64,000 bases of DNA from Cyclaneusma minus (lineage: Eukaryota; Ascomycota; Leotiomycetes; Marthamycetales; Marthamycetaceae): the NCBI GenBank assembly GCA_037179335.1, contig JAKZHN010000011.1, positions 588,428-652,427 on the forward strand. Direction: 5' to 3'. A program made the translations under genes and the position numbers. Under the pieces are notes generated by a model. It did not search any database. It was not told the origin of the DNA and saw nothing but the letters and a program-made list of their open reading frames with translations. Below, piece by piece: positions 36,380 through 48,270 of the stretch. Every line of letters starts with the position of its first letter. Position 1 is the stretch's first letter.

Positions 36380-37360
36380 TTTAGGCTTTATAATAATTTA
36401 GCTATTTTTTAATAGCTAATAAATAATGTTTTATAGGCTTATTTAAATAATTTTATAATAATTTATATAAATAATTTTTTTATTTATAATAAGATTTTGG
36501 AAAAGGATTGGTAATATATTAATGAAATACTAGAGGCCCTAATTAAAGCTGACTTTTAGCCTAATTTAAATAAATTAATATTTAAAGTTTAAAACATTAA
36601 AGTTTTAAATATAATAATTAAAATTAATGGCTATTATATAAATCTTAATAAAATTAAAAAAATAGTAAATTAGCAACAGCCTATTATTACTAAAAAGATT
36701 TAAAGGTTTTTAGGCTTTATTAATTAGTTTTGCTAATTTATTAAAAATTATATTATTATAATTAAGCTTTTATATATTTTTATTTCTGCTAAAAATGAGC
36801 TATTTTGGCTTATTGCTTTAATTTAAAAAGCTTTTTATATTTTAAAATAAATAATTATTAATGCCTTAATATTGGTTTATTATATTTAAAATAAGGTTTA
36901 TTATATTAAAACTAATGCTTTAAATTATATATTAAGGGCTATTTTTTTCAAAAAAAAACAAAAATTAGCTTAGGCTTATTGCCTATTATTTTAAATAAAT
37001 ATTAAAGCTAGAAATTAATTATTTTATTTATAATAAAAAGTTTTTAATTATTATAAATGCATTTAAAAAATGGCGAGATCATATTATTAATATAAAATAG
37101 GCGGTTTAAATACTTATTAATTATAAGGAATTGGAATATTTTGCTATTAAAAGAAGGCTAAATAATAAATAGGCTGGCTGGTCAAATATATTTGTAAATA
37201 TTGGTTTTAAAATTTAAAATATATTAAAAAAGGTTAATAATAAGTCAAATATTTTTATAAAGCGCTTTTAAAATTAGTTTTTAAATTTTAAGGATTTTAA
37301 AAATAAATATATAAACCAAATATTGCTTTTAAAAGAAATTATGCTATTAAATTTAATTTT
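36380..37360 (+). pseudogene. Reverse transcriptase/RNase H relic of gypsy element C
   Basis: Plus-strand translation, allowing RIP stops at former Trp/Gln codons, reads YINNFFIYNK (YIDD catalytic loop with D-to-N changes), then INGYYINLNKIKKIVN, and RFLGF at about 36704-36718 followed by FIKNY. This order (YxDD, thumb, FLGF-x-N-x-Y-x-x-FI) is diagnostic of Ty3/gypsy pol. RNase H-like residues follow. Many stops and D-to-N changes make it inactive. Confidence 0.75.
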
Positions 37361-37967
37361 ATAAAAATTTTAAAGATTTTTAAAAAAGAGAAAGCCCCGT
37401 AAGCCCCGGAGATTTCTAAAGCCTTTGAAATATTAAAGGCTTTTCAAAATTAATACCCAAAATTAAAAAAGCCAAGCTTAAAAGCCTTAAAAACAAGCCT
37501 TAAAAACCCGAAAAAGAAATATTATTTAAAAAAAAGGAATTTGAATTTAAAGACCAATTTAAATAATCCGGATTTTAAAATACCCCCGGCAAATCAATAT
37601 AACCTTATTTAAAAAAATAATTATGCTTTTTAAGCTATAACTTAAAAATAAACGCTGCTAAAAAATTAAAAGGCTATTTATTATTGGGGCCTATATTAAT
37701 TTTTCCCTAATTTTATCCAAATGCTTTATGAACCAAAATAACCAATTATTTAAATATTATAAACTAATTTATATTTTTAAATAAAAAACAGTCTATTTAA
37801 AAATTATTAAATTAATATATAAATTAATAATATACAAATATATTAATAAAGCTAAAAAAAATTAATATATTTAACACTAATTTATATAGAAGAAAATAGC
37901 ATTAAATATTGCCAAATTTATTTACAGTTGCTAAAAGTATTGGCGTTTTAAATTAATTAAGCAGAAA

Positions 37968-40900
37968 TATTAATATAACGGCCCTGTGCCGTATACCCTT
38001 TACTTTGCGGACCAAACACGTGACCGGACCGATTATAGCTCCTATCCCATTTATATATAAAGCTCTCCAAAGCTTTTTAAATTTCCGTTTTTTTATAGCA
38101 ATAGATAATTATTAATAGCGTTTTTTATATAGCCCAATCTAATAAAAAAAAATTATATTATAATAATTGTGTTGCTATTTTATTTTATAAATTATTATTT
38201 AATATTTTAAAAATTTCTGATTTTATTAATGCGGAATTGATTTTCGAATTTAATTATATAAATTTGCAATATTAAATTTTAAATGGTTATTTTTTTCCAA
38301 TTTATAATAAAAATGCAGTTTATATATTTTTTATTTTTAAAATTTGCACAGAACTTATTTTAAAAGCATTTTTAAATAAAGATTATAAAAATAAAAAGCC
38401 TTCGATTATTTTAAAATCCTTTAACTTTAAAAATAGCAATATTTAAAAACTAAATCTATTTTAAATAGCAATAATAATATATTTGTTTCCAAAAAAGGTA
38501 TTCCGGGATTATTTCTTTTTACCAATTAATTTGGTTTTAAAAATAAAAAAACTTCTTTATTCTAAAATAAAATATTTAATATTTGCGCACAAAAATCTTT
38601 TTTTGGTTGCAATAATAACGAGCTAAATAATAATAATAAGCCTTTTATTATTTATTAAAAATTTAATAATTTGGCCAAGTAATTCAAAAGGGCTTTTAAT
38701 AATATATTTATAAATTTTCGGAGATTAATTAATAATTAATATTAGGAATTTTATTAATTTTGCCTTTTTTTTGATTTTCGATTTTTAATAATTAAATATA
38801 AATGCTAAAAACAAATTTTAGCAAAACTGTTTTCGGATTCGATAATAAATTTAATATTAATATTAATACTAGCGGATTTCTTAATACCAATATTTCTAAT
38901 TTTGCCGCAAATAATATTAGCAATAGTACTAATATGCATTATAATAATAAATTTATTTATTTTTTGCAGAATTTATTTTGCAATGTTTTTTTTTAAAAAG
39001 AATTCCCCAATTTTAAGAAAAATTAAATAATAATGTTAATTTTAAATTCGAAATTTAATATATTATTATTAAAATTAAATTTGTTTATATTATTAATTAT
39101 ACTAAAAGAAAAGCCAATTATATTTTGCAATTAAAATATATTCCTGGCGCTAAAAATTTATTTATTTAAAAAAACCGATTTATAATTTTTTGCAAGCTAT
39201 TTTTAATTTATTAATTAAGAAACTTAACGCCTATTATTATGATATTAATTATATAATAAAAAAGAATGAAAAAATTTAAACTTTTTATTTTATTTTGCAT
39301 TGTAATATTTAATTAAAAGGCATGCTTAATTTTAATATTTTGGCCAATTTATTTAATTATTTTTTATTTAATTTAATAGCCGTTATTGTTTTTATAATTT
39401 ATTTCTGCTAGTTTTTTAAAAAAAGCGCGTATTTTATATTATAATGCAATTTAAAAAATTAAAATTTAATATTTTTTAAATAATTAAAAATTTGGCTATA
39501 GCAATAATAAGCGCGAATAAAAAACCAGTAATGGTAATAGTAATAGCAATATTAATAATAAAGGCAATTTTAATAGCAATAATAATGGCAAAAATTGCTG
39601 AATGCGCTAAAAATATAAGAGTTTGCAAAGATTTAGCGCTGAAAAAAAAAAAAAAAAAAACTTGTTTTAAAAAAATCTATTTTGAATATTAATAAATTGG
39701 CTATATAAAATAAAATAATTCCAATACCAAAATTTATGTAAAAAAAAACAAAAAAATAGGCCAGGTTTAAATGGGCGAAAACAAAAAAAGCGTATTTAAT
39801 TTTAAATTGGAAAATAATACTATTTGTTTTTAAAAAAAGCATTATTGGCAAAGTTTTTATAAATATTATATTTATAAATTTTAATAATATTATTAGCGGC
39901 AAAGCATTTACAATTTTATACATATTAAAAAATCGCAAATTTTAAATTCAATTGAATGCTTTTATTAATAGCAAAATTTAAATACTATATTTTATAAATA
40001 TTAATATAATTAAATAATTATTTATTTTCATGCATTTTATTTAATTTTTAAATAAAGCTATTTTTATTTGGGGTTATAATAGTAATAAAACAAATTATAT
40101 TATTTTATATTTGTTTTAACTTAATATTTAATAACTGAAAACTTTTATATATTTTTTATTTAATTATTAATTTTTATTTGGCTTTAAATGGCAGGAAAAA
40201 AATTAAATATTACTAAGTTTTTATTATTATTATTTGCACTGGCCGGCGTATTTTAAAAACGGAGCAATTTATAATTTCTAGCTTTCAAAATTTAAGTTTT
40301 TTTTAGGCTTAAAAATTAAAAAAAAACCAAATGGAAAATTAAAGCGGTTTAGCAAAATAAAAGCGCTTTAATATAATATGTTAAATAAGCTAATTGCTAT
40401 AATGCAAAATACGCTAATTGCTATAATACAATATAGTATATTATAATGAATTTTAAAAGCTGCTTTTATGTATTGGGTTGCAATTTGCAAAGCTTTTTAA
40501 AAACTAAATTAAAAATTGATTTATATATTGCTTTTTTTTAAATGGAGATTTAGCGCTAAAAAGAAAGGGGCAAAACTCAAATTTAAAAATCTTTCAAAAA
40601 TTAGTTTTAAAAATATTTTTATTTTAAATATATATATAATTTTTGCAAATAATATATAATAAAATTTAAATAATTTAAAACAAAATGCTATTGCTTTTAT
40701 TTATTTTTTATATAAAATTAATAAAAAAAATAAAAGATTAAAAAGCTGCTAAAAAAGCCAAAAACTAATAATAATATAAAGCAAATTGTTTTATTTTCTA
40801 TTTTATACTATATTAAAACGCCAAGTGGAATTCATTTAAAAGTATTTATAAAATAATTTAATTAAAGGATTTATTAAATTAATATTTTTATTATTTGCTA

Positions 40901-43900
40901 TATAGGTATTTTTTATTAAAAGATTTAAGAAAAAACTATGCTTTTATATAAATTATTCGAAATTTAATAAAATTGTTAAAAAACATTGTTATTTTTTTTA
41001 TTTTTTTATTTAAAAACAAAGCAAAATTAAATATTTTATTAAAACTAATATTTAATAATTTTTTTATTAAATTTGTATAAACGCTGCTAATTAAAAATAT
41101 ACAATTTCTTATATTTGGTATAAAATTTATTAATATACAATACTGCCATTTGAATTAATTAATAAACTGGCTAAATTTTAATAATATATTAATAATATAT
41201 TATTTAATTTATTAAATAAAATTTATATTGATTTTTTTAAGATTTCTTTTTATTTATAACATAAATTCTATTTGATATAAAAAACGTTTTAAAATATTAT
41301 ATAGATTAGAAATTGCAAAATTGCTAGCCAATATTAAAAAGTGTAAATTTTTTATAATAGAAATTAAATATTTAAATTATATTATTTTTTTGAACAAAAT
41401 TTGCATTAATTTAAAAAAAATAACGGCTATCAAAAATTAGCAATAATTAAAAAAAACAAAAATCTGGAATTTTATAATTTTTGCTGGGTTTTTATTAAAA
41501 ATTATAATTTTTTGCTATATTTTTAAAATTGTTTAATTTATAAAAACTGTATTTAGAAATAAATAAATAAATATTAAAAAGCATTTAATAAGTTTAAAAA
41601 AGCTTTATTAATAACGCTGGTTTTTACCAGCTATAGTTTTAATTATCAATGCAAATTAAAAACCAATGCATTAAACGGGGTTATTAAAAGAAAAGAAGAA
41701 TTAAAAACATCTTAATGGGTTTTAATATTTAGTTTTTTATTTTTTTAAAATTCTAAATAAATATTAAATCAATTATAAAATTTATAATAAAAAACTATTA
41801 GCAATTGCTTTATTTTTTATATATTAAAAAAATTATTTACTTAAAGCTTTTTCAAAAAAATTATTTAAAGCTTTTTAAAAAAGTTAAGTAATTAGTAATT
41901 ATAAAATTTTAGAATGATTTATAATATTAAAAGCTTTTAATATTTAGCAAATGCAATAATGGGAAACTTTTAGCAAGTATTATTTTTGTATTAAATATAA
42001 GCCAGGATTTTTAAATAAAGCCAATTGTTTTATTTAATAAAGGCAGTATATAAATTAAATTATTGCTATAAAATTTTAAATTATATATATATACTATTAT
42101 TAAAAAACTGGTTAAATTTTTAAATTATTAAAAATTTACAATTAAATGCAATTGTATTTTTTAATTTAGCGTTAATTAAATTATTGCAAATTAAGCTAAT
42201 TATTAAATTGCTTTAAGCCAATTAATAAGCAAATAATAAAAATATTTAAAAATATTATTAGGTAATTAAGAATATGATAGAGATTTTAAATTTAATGGAT
42301 TTCGCGATTTTTAATATAAGGAATAATTTAATGCTATATAAAGAATAATTAATGATTGTATTAATTGATATTTTATTAATTAGATTTATAATAAAAATAT
42401 ATAGCAATAATTATATAATTTATTTTAATTATTTTAAAATTTGCAAATTAATTCAAAAGCGCTATTAATAAAAAAAGTAATTTAAAAATATCAATTATTA
42501 TATTAAAAATTATAAATTTTATATAAAAATTAAGATTTTTTAAAATAAAATGCCGGATTTATTAAACTCGTTATTAATTTTAAATTAATTTTGATTATAT
42601 ATAATAATTAAATTTTGATTATATATTAAAAAACAAGACAGCTACAATATAATAATTATTATAATTTACCGCTTTAATAAACAAAAATTATAATCCTTTA
42701 TGTTTGAATAATAAATACGCGCAAAGCAGCAAAAACATATATATATATATATATAATTATATATTATATATATAAAAACTTTAAAATTACTGTATTAAAT
42801 TAAAGATGATAGTTTATTTTACTTTTTTAAAAACCATTTATAAGATTATTTAATATAGCAATTTATTTTTTATTTGCCTATTGATTGCAAATTTATAGTT
42901 ATTTTTTTTTATTAATTAATTTTAAAATAATTGCTTTTAATAAAAGCAGCAATTGCAATACTATTATAAAACTTAATTGGCATAAATTTAATTAAAATGA
43001 AATTAAAATATAAGCTATATATAAATTTTAGTTGAAAGACTTTTAAATTTGAATTTTTTACGCAAGCGTTAAATTGGAATAATGCAATTATATGGCAAAT
43101 TTATATTTGGTATTATTAAAAAATTGCTTAAAACGCTATAAAGGTTATTTAGCAGCTATAAATAATTTAAGCGAATAAATATTATTATATTGTTAATTTT
43201 AAAATTGGAAATTATATTTATATTATAATTAAGCATTAAAAAGCTTTATAGCTTAATTTGAAATTAGCAAACAAAATACCCGGATTTTAAAAAATCATTA
43301 AAAAGAAAAATAAAGCTTTTTATTTTGATTTATTTAAAAATATTTAAATTTATTTGGTTTTTTATTTTAATAAGCTATAATTAGCTGGATTAAACCCGTT
43401 TTTTGGACAAATTATAAAATTCGAGCTATTAGTAAAAATTAACCGCTATAAAAAATAGAAAGTTTTTAAAATTTTAAAATTGCAATTATTAAAACGAAAC
43501 TTTTACTTTTAAATCAATTAAAAACTATAATATAATCCCAATATTAAATAGTATTTATATAAAAATTTTAAATATACGATTATACAATTCAAGGAGTTTT
43601 ATAATGCTAATCTTTTAAAGCTAAGGTTTTTAATTAAAAACAATGGATAAATAAAAGGCATATAATAGAGTATTGAAAACAAAAAATAAAGCAATGAGTT
43701 TATTAAAAACGAATATTATTTAAATAGCTTTAATTTGAATAAAATTAAAAAGGACAAAAATAAAAACAAATTTATAAACAGGTGTTTTAGCGGGGGGGAA
43801 TATTATAACGGTTTTAAATTGCATATTTTTTATTTTGCGGACCGAATATATGATTGGACCAATTATAATTTTGGTCCTATTTATATATAGAGCTTTTTAA

Positions 43901-43976
43901 AGCTTTTTAAATTTCCTTTTTTTTTATAGCAATAGATAATTATTAACAGCGTTTTCCATTCGGCCCAGCCCGACGA
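37968..43976 (+). mobile_element. LTR element D nested in C (RIP-mutated)
   Basis: A 6.0-kb element with ~176-bp direct repeats (37968-38144, 43801-43976) sharing TTTGCGGACC, a TATATATAAAGC-type TATA region and AGCAATAGATAATTATTAA. A polypurine tract GCGGGGGGGAA directly precedes the right copy, giving left-to-right orientation. The LTR start TATTATAACGG is consistent with a RIPed TGTTATAACGG. Length and LTR architecture suit Ty1/copia, but I could not read a diagnostic protein motif. Short frames at 38802 and 39492 are remnants only. Confidence 0.75.
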
Positions 43977-45481
43977 GAAGGTCCAGATCGTGATAATTAG
44001 GGCTATTTACAATTTTTTTAGGCAGCTATATAGCTTTAAGAATATATTATAATAGATTCTATTATTGGCCTGTTATTTAGTAAAAATAAGAATATTATTA
44101 TAATTATAATAAAATGCTTTTTAAAAATAATTTATTTTGGTTTTTGTTTTTTTGGATTTAATAATGCTAAAAAGAATTTTATTAAGCAAATAATTCAGCT
44201 ATTTTTAAAGTATATTTTTAAGCTTTATAAGTTTTTACAAAACATTCTTTTTAATAAAAATTCCCGTTTTATAGCTAAATTTTAAAAATAGCTATATTTG
44301 TTTTTGGATATTAATTATTGACTATTTATTATAGTTTATTTTAAAATTAATAAATAAAGAAAGCAAATAAATACTAAATTAAAATACTTATTAAAATTTT
44401 ATTATAGTGGTAAAAAAAAGGGTAAAATTCCTGGCTTATATTAAATTTATTATTAATAATTATATTAGCTAAGCTATCGGAATAATTCTTTTTTATATTA
44501 TTTATAGCCAATGTTTTATTATTCTATTTTTATTTTTATTTTTTTATTTTTTGAATTAATACCGGCCTATTATTAAAAATAATATAGCTATATTTTCTAA
44601 AAATATAAAATATATATAAAAAGGAATTTATAAAGAAATTAGGTTTTTTTTTAAAATGTATAATATATTATATTAATTATTAAAAACGCCTATACCTAAT
44701 TTACCAAATTGGTAACCGGGTTTATTTATTTATTGAAAATATTAAATTTTTTGGAGAAAAGCTAAAACTTTAATTTATAGGCTTATTTATAATTACTAAA
44801 TAATATAAATCGGTGTTTTTTATTTTAAATTTATTTTAGCTATATTTGAATAATAAAACGCATTATAGTTTATATACTCACTTGCTATTTTATAATTAGA
44901 ATAATTTATTATTTAGCTTAAAGCCTAAATCACTATTATTTTTATTGCTAAATAAAACGAAATATTAACAAATAAAATATTTTTATAATTTGAAAACTAT
45001 AAAAAGGGTTATTTGGTATTAAGCTAAATAGGCTAAATATAATATTAATAAAAAATAGTAATATGAAAATAAATTTAATTCCAAATTTCGGGCTTAATAA
45101 TATTAAAACCATCCCAATATATTTAATTATAAATAAATAAAATTAAAGCAAAAGGCTTAGCTATTTAGGGGCTATTCGTTTAATGGAGCTTGCTTTAATT
45201 AGGGGGGGGGAATAGTATTATAGGATTAGTAAAAATTAAAGTTAAAATTTTTAGGCAGCTATTTTTAAGGCAATTATAACATTTCTTTATTTTTCTAGCT
45301 TTTTTATTAAAGCTAAAGCTATATAAAATAAAAAGGCAAAGCTTTTTAGACCTCTCTTTTCTTTTTTAGCTTTATTAATCCAATTTTTACCTATTGCTTA
45401 TTCGGACTCTTGGCTCCCTTAATAAATCTCCGTGATAATGGAGCTGGCACCTGATTGCCTTAAAATAAAAATACCGGCCTA

Positions 45482-46565
45482 GCGCATTACGCAAGCTATT
45501 TTGCGCTTTAGTATATTAAAAATATAGGGCTCCAATTTTAAAAATATTTTATAATATAATTTCGGTTTTTCTTAAATTTAAGCCTGCTTTATTTCCAATT
45601 AATTTATAATATTAAAATAAAAAATATAAAGCAAATGGAAATATTTTTAAATATAATTTATAAAATATTTTATAGCTAATTTTAAATAATAAATAAATAT
45701 AAATATAATTTAAAAATAAATAAATCCAAAAATTTAAAATATTAGCTAATTATTTCGCAATTAATAATATGATTAGCTTTTTTTTAATAAAATAAAAAAT
45801 TGCTAATATTAAATTAATATTGCTTATAGTAATAATTTATATATCATTAGCGCTAAAGCTAAAAATAGCTTTAGCTATTTTTATATTAGCGCTAGCAATT
45901 TCTTTTTTTTTAATATAATATAATATATAATATAATATGTATTTTTATTCTCGCTATTGCATATATAATTTTATATAATAAACCCCTTTATTTATTTGCA
46001 TTTAAAAAAACGCTAATCAGTATTAATTTTGTTTATAAATAAATAAAAAATAAAATACAAAATTGCATATATAAAAACTCCGGTAAAAATAAATATTATA
46101 ATATATATTAAGGGGAAAAGCAATTGCTAGCGCTAATATAAAAATAGCTAAAATTATTTTTAGCTTTAATATTAATAATATATAAATTGTTACTATAAGA
46201 AATACTAATTTAATATTAGCAATTTTTTATTTTATTAAAAAAAGGCTAATCATATTATTAATTGCGAAATAATTAGCTAATATTTTAAATTTTTGGATTT
46301 ATTTATTATTTAAAATTAGCTATAAAATATTTTATAATTTATATTTAAATTTGTTTTTATTTGCTTTATAGTTTTTATTTTAATATTTTATAAAAAAAAA
46401 TTAAAAAAGCTAATTTATTTTAAAAACTATTTAATTTTTTATAAATTGATTATAAGCAAAGCAAATTTAAATTTAAAAAGGCTGGAATTATATTATAAAA
46501 TATTTTTAAAATTAAAGCCCTATATTTTTAATATGCTAAAGCGCAAAATAGCTTGCGTAATGCGC
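45482..46565. repeat. 1.08-kb near-perfect inverted repeat (palindrome)
   Basis: The two arms, each up to ~540 bp, are reverse complements around ~46023. The outer ends match over dozens of bases: GCGCATTACGCAAGC at 45482 pairs with GCTTGCGTAATGCGC ending at 46565, continuing through TAGGGCT / AGCCCTA. Toward the centre the arms diverge and are separated by AAAACGCTAATCAG, itself an LTR-edge sequence. The arms contain solo-LTR-like GCTAGC-rich segments in opposite orientations. It is the main body of element B. Confidence 0.85.
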
Positions 46566-46572
46566 ATGGATA

Positions 46573-46777
46573 TTAAATCAGTGCTGCCTGGAATAATAAT
46601 CCGTGCACCGCTAGCGCCAAGGCTGGAAATAGCTTTAGCTATTCCTATGCCAGCGCCAGCAATCTATTTTTCCCCAGATATAATATAACGCATATTATAA
46701 TACCTACCCTTACCGGAGCTCTCGTATATATAACCCTATATTTCACCTTTTATTTACCTATGAATAAAACCAATATA
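46573..46777. repeat. LTR of element B (right copy)
   Basis: Partner of 32181-32385, equal in length. GTGCACCGCTAGCGCCAAGG is identical; other positions differ mainly by transitions. Confidence 0.75.
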
Positions 46778-48189
46778 ATTTTTAATTGCAATATTAACAA
46801 TTGGGCCCTGAATAAAAAAATGTTTTTTTAGCATTTTTATAGCTATAAATAATTATTTTTAATTTTTTGTCTAGGGCTATAATAGCTTTGCCTTTAATTC
46901 TTTTTATAAATTTTATTTTAAATATTTTACTATTTTTAATATAGGTTTTAAAACTTATAAAAAAAAGACCAATAGCAATAAAAATTTTAATTTTAATAAC
47001 GTTAAATATTTTAAAAGCTTTGCTAAATATAGTGATTTTGTTTTTTTGCTTTAGCTGATTTGCCAAAAATAAATTTGCAATTTTTTTAGCAATTAAATAA
47101 ATAATAAATTTGTTTTTTTAATTGTTTTTATAATAGAAATATATTTTTATAATATTAAAACTATTTTAAAAAAAATTAAAAAAATACTAATTGTCTTTTT
47201 TAAAGGAATTAAAATTCTAAAGTTTTTTTTAATTAAAGCTGGCGCTTTTGGTTTTTTGGCTGTATTTGCTTTTTTTTGGGTTTTTAAATTTCCTTTTAAT
47301 TGGCTATTTAAAAGCTTTCTAGGGTTTGGAAATTGGTTTATTTGGCTTTTGATTTGAAATTTTGAATGACTTTTGGAGAATTAGCTTATTTAGCTTTTAA
47401 TTTGAATTATTAAATGATTTTCTAAAAATTAACTATGGAATGGTGCTATTTATAGGTTTTAAAGGCATTGCAAATAATATTATTTTTAAAATATTATTTT
47501 TTGAAATAAAATATAGCTTAATTAAAATATATTTGAAGTTTTTTAATTTAATTGGCATTTAGAGAATATAGGTTTGATTATTAATTTTTAGCAAATTATA
47601 AAGGCCTTGCTATTTAATGGTTTTTTAAATTTAAATTTAAAAGCTAAACGGAAAATCTATAATAGCAAAAATATTTAAGCCGTTGCGGATATTTAAAGCA
47701 TTAAAAATTATATATTTAGCTTAGAGTTCTTTTAATTTTTTACTGTATTTTGAAATGGCTTAAATCTTTTAATATATTTCTAGAAATGATAAAGAGTTTT
47801 TTGCCAATTTAAAATAAGCATTAAAGATTAAAAAAGAATTAAATTATTCAATTTAGCGGTATTATTTATAGCCTTAATTGCTATTTAAAAAATAAAATTT
47901 AAATATTTTTTGAAATATTCTTTAAGCAAAAATATTATAAGCTGTTTTAAAGAAAATATAATATTGTTTTATTTTGCAAATGCTATAATAGGCTTTTATA
48001 AGGACTTTATTATATTAGATGCTATATAATTCAATATTTTGGTAAAACAAGGTTATTAATTATTTTAATATTAATATTATGGCTAATAATATTAAATAGC
48101 TTTTGTTTAATATAAAATTGATAATTTTAAATGGTTTTTTTTTAAAACAAAATGCAAAAATACCAATAGCTAAATTAATGGCCTTAAAA

Positions 48190-48270
48190 GATCAGTATAT
48201 TATAAATTCAATTGCATTATTTATAATATAAAGGGCCTTTTTACCACTAATAAAAATAATATTTATAGCA
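48190..48270 (-). pseudogene. Integrase-like vestige of retroelement 2
   Basis: Minus-strand reading gives GKKALYIINNAIEFI, aligned with the vestige at 25340-25440 in retroelement 1. Supports leftward coding in both outer elements. No intact domain. Confidence 0.4.

Larger units (their letters stand above)
32975..45439 (+). mobile_element. Ty3/gypsy-type element C (RIP-mutated)
   Basis: Direct repeats of ~225 bp (32975-33200, 45216-45439) share TTAGGCAGC, the TTTTTCTAGCTTTTTTATTA segment and ATCCAATTTTTACCTATT. A polypurine tract AGGGGGGGGAATAG abuts the right copy, so the element reads left to right. A plus-strand pol relic at 36380-37360 has YIDD- and FLGF-like motifs. Subtracting the insert at 37968-43976 and the solo LTR gives ~6.27 kb, a typical gypsy length. 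Target duplication unclear; a 19-bp near-repeat flanks the element. The 88-codon frame at 32964-33230 overlaps the left LTR and is spurious. Confidence 0.75.
32181..46777. mobile_element. Small non-autonomous LTR element B, split by a later insertion
   Basis: Bounded by 205-bp direct repeats (32181-32385, 46573-46777) with GTGCACCGCTAGCGCCAAGG in both and target duplication ATTTT (32176-32180, 46778-46782; weak because AT-rich). Removing the LTR element at 32975-45439 leaves ~2.1 kb: LTR, a leader with ~111-bp repeats, a 1.08-kb palindrome, LTR. That is too small for a full polyprotein, so I infer a non-autonomous (LARD/TRIM-like) element. Its terminal sequence and the AATTAGCG segment behind the left LTR resemble the nested element at 15264. 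Confidence 0.7.
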
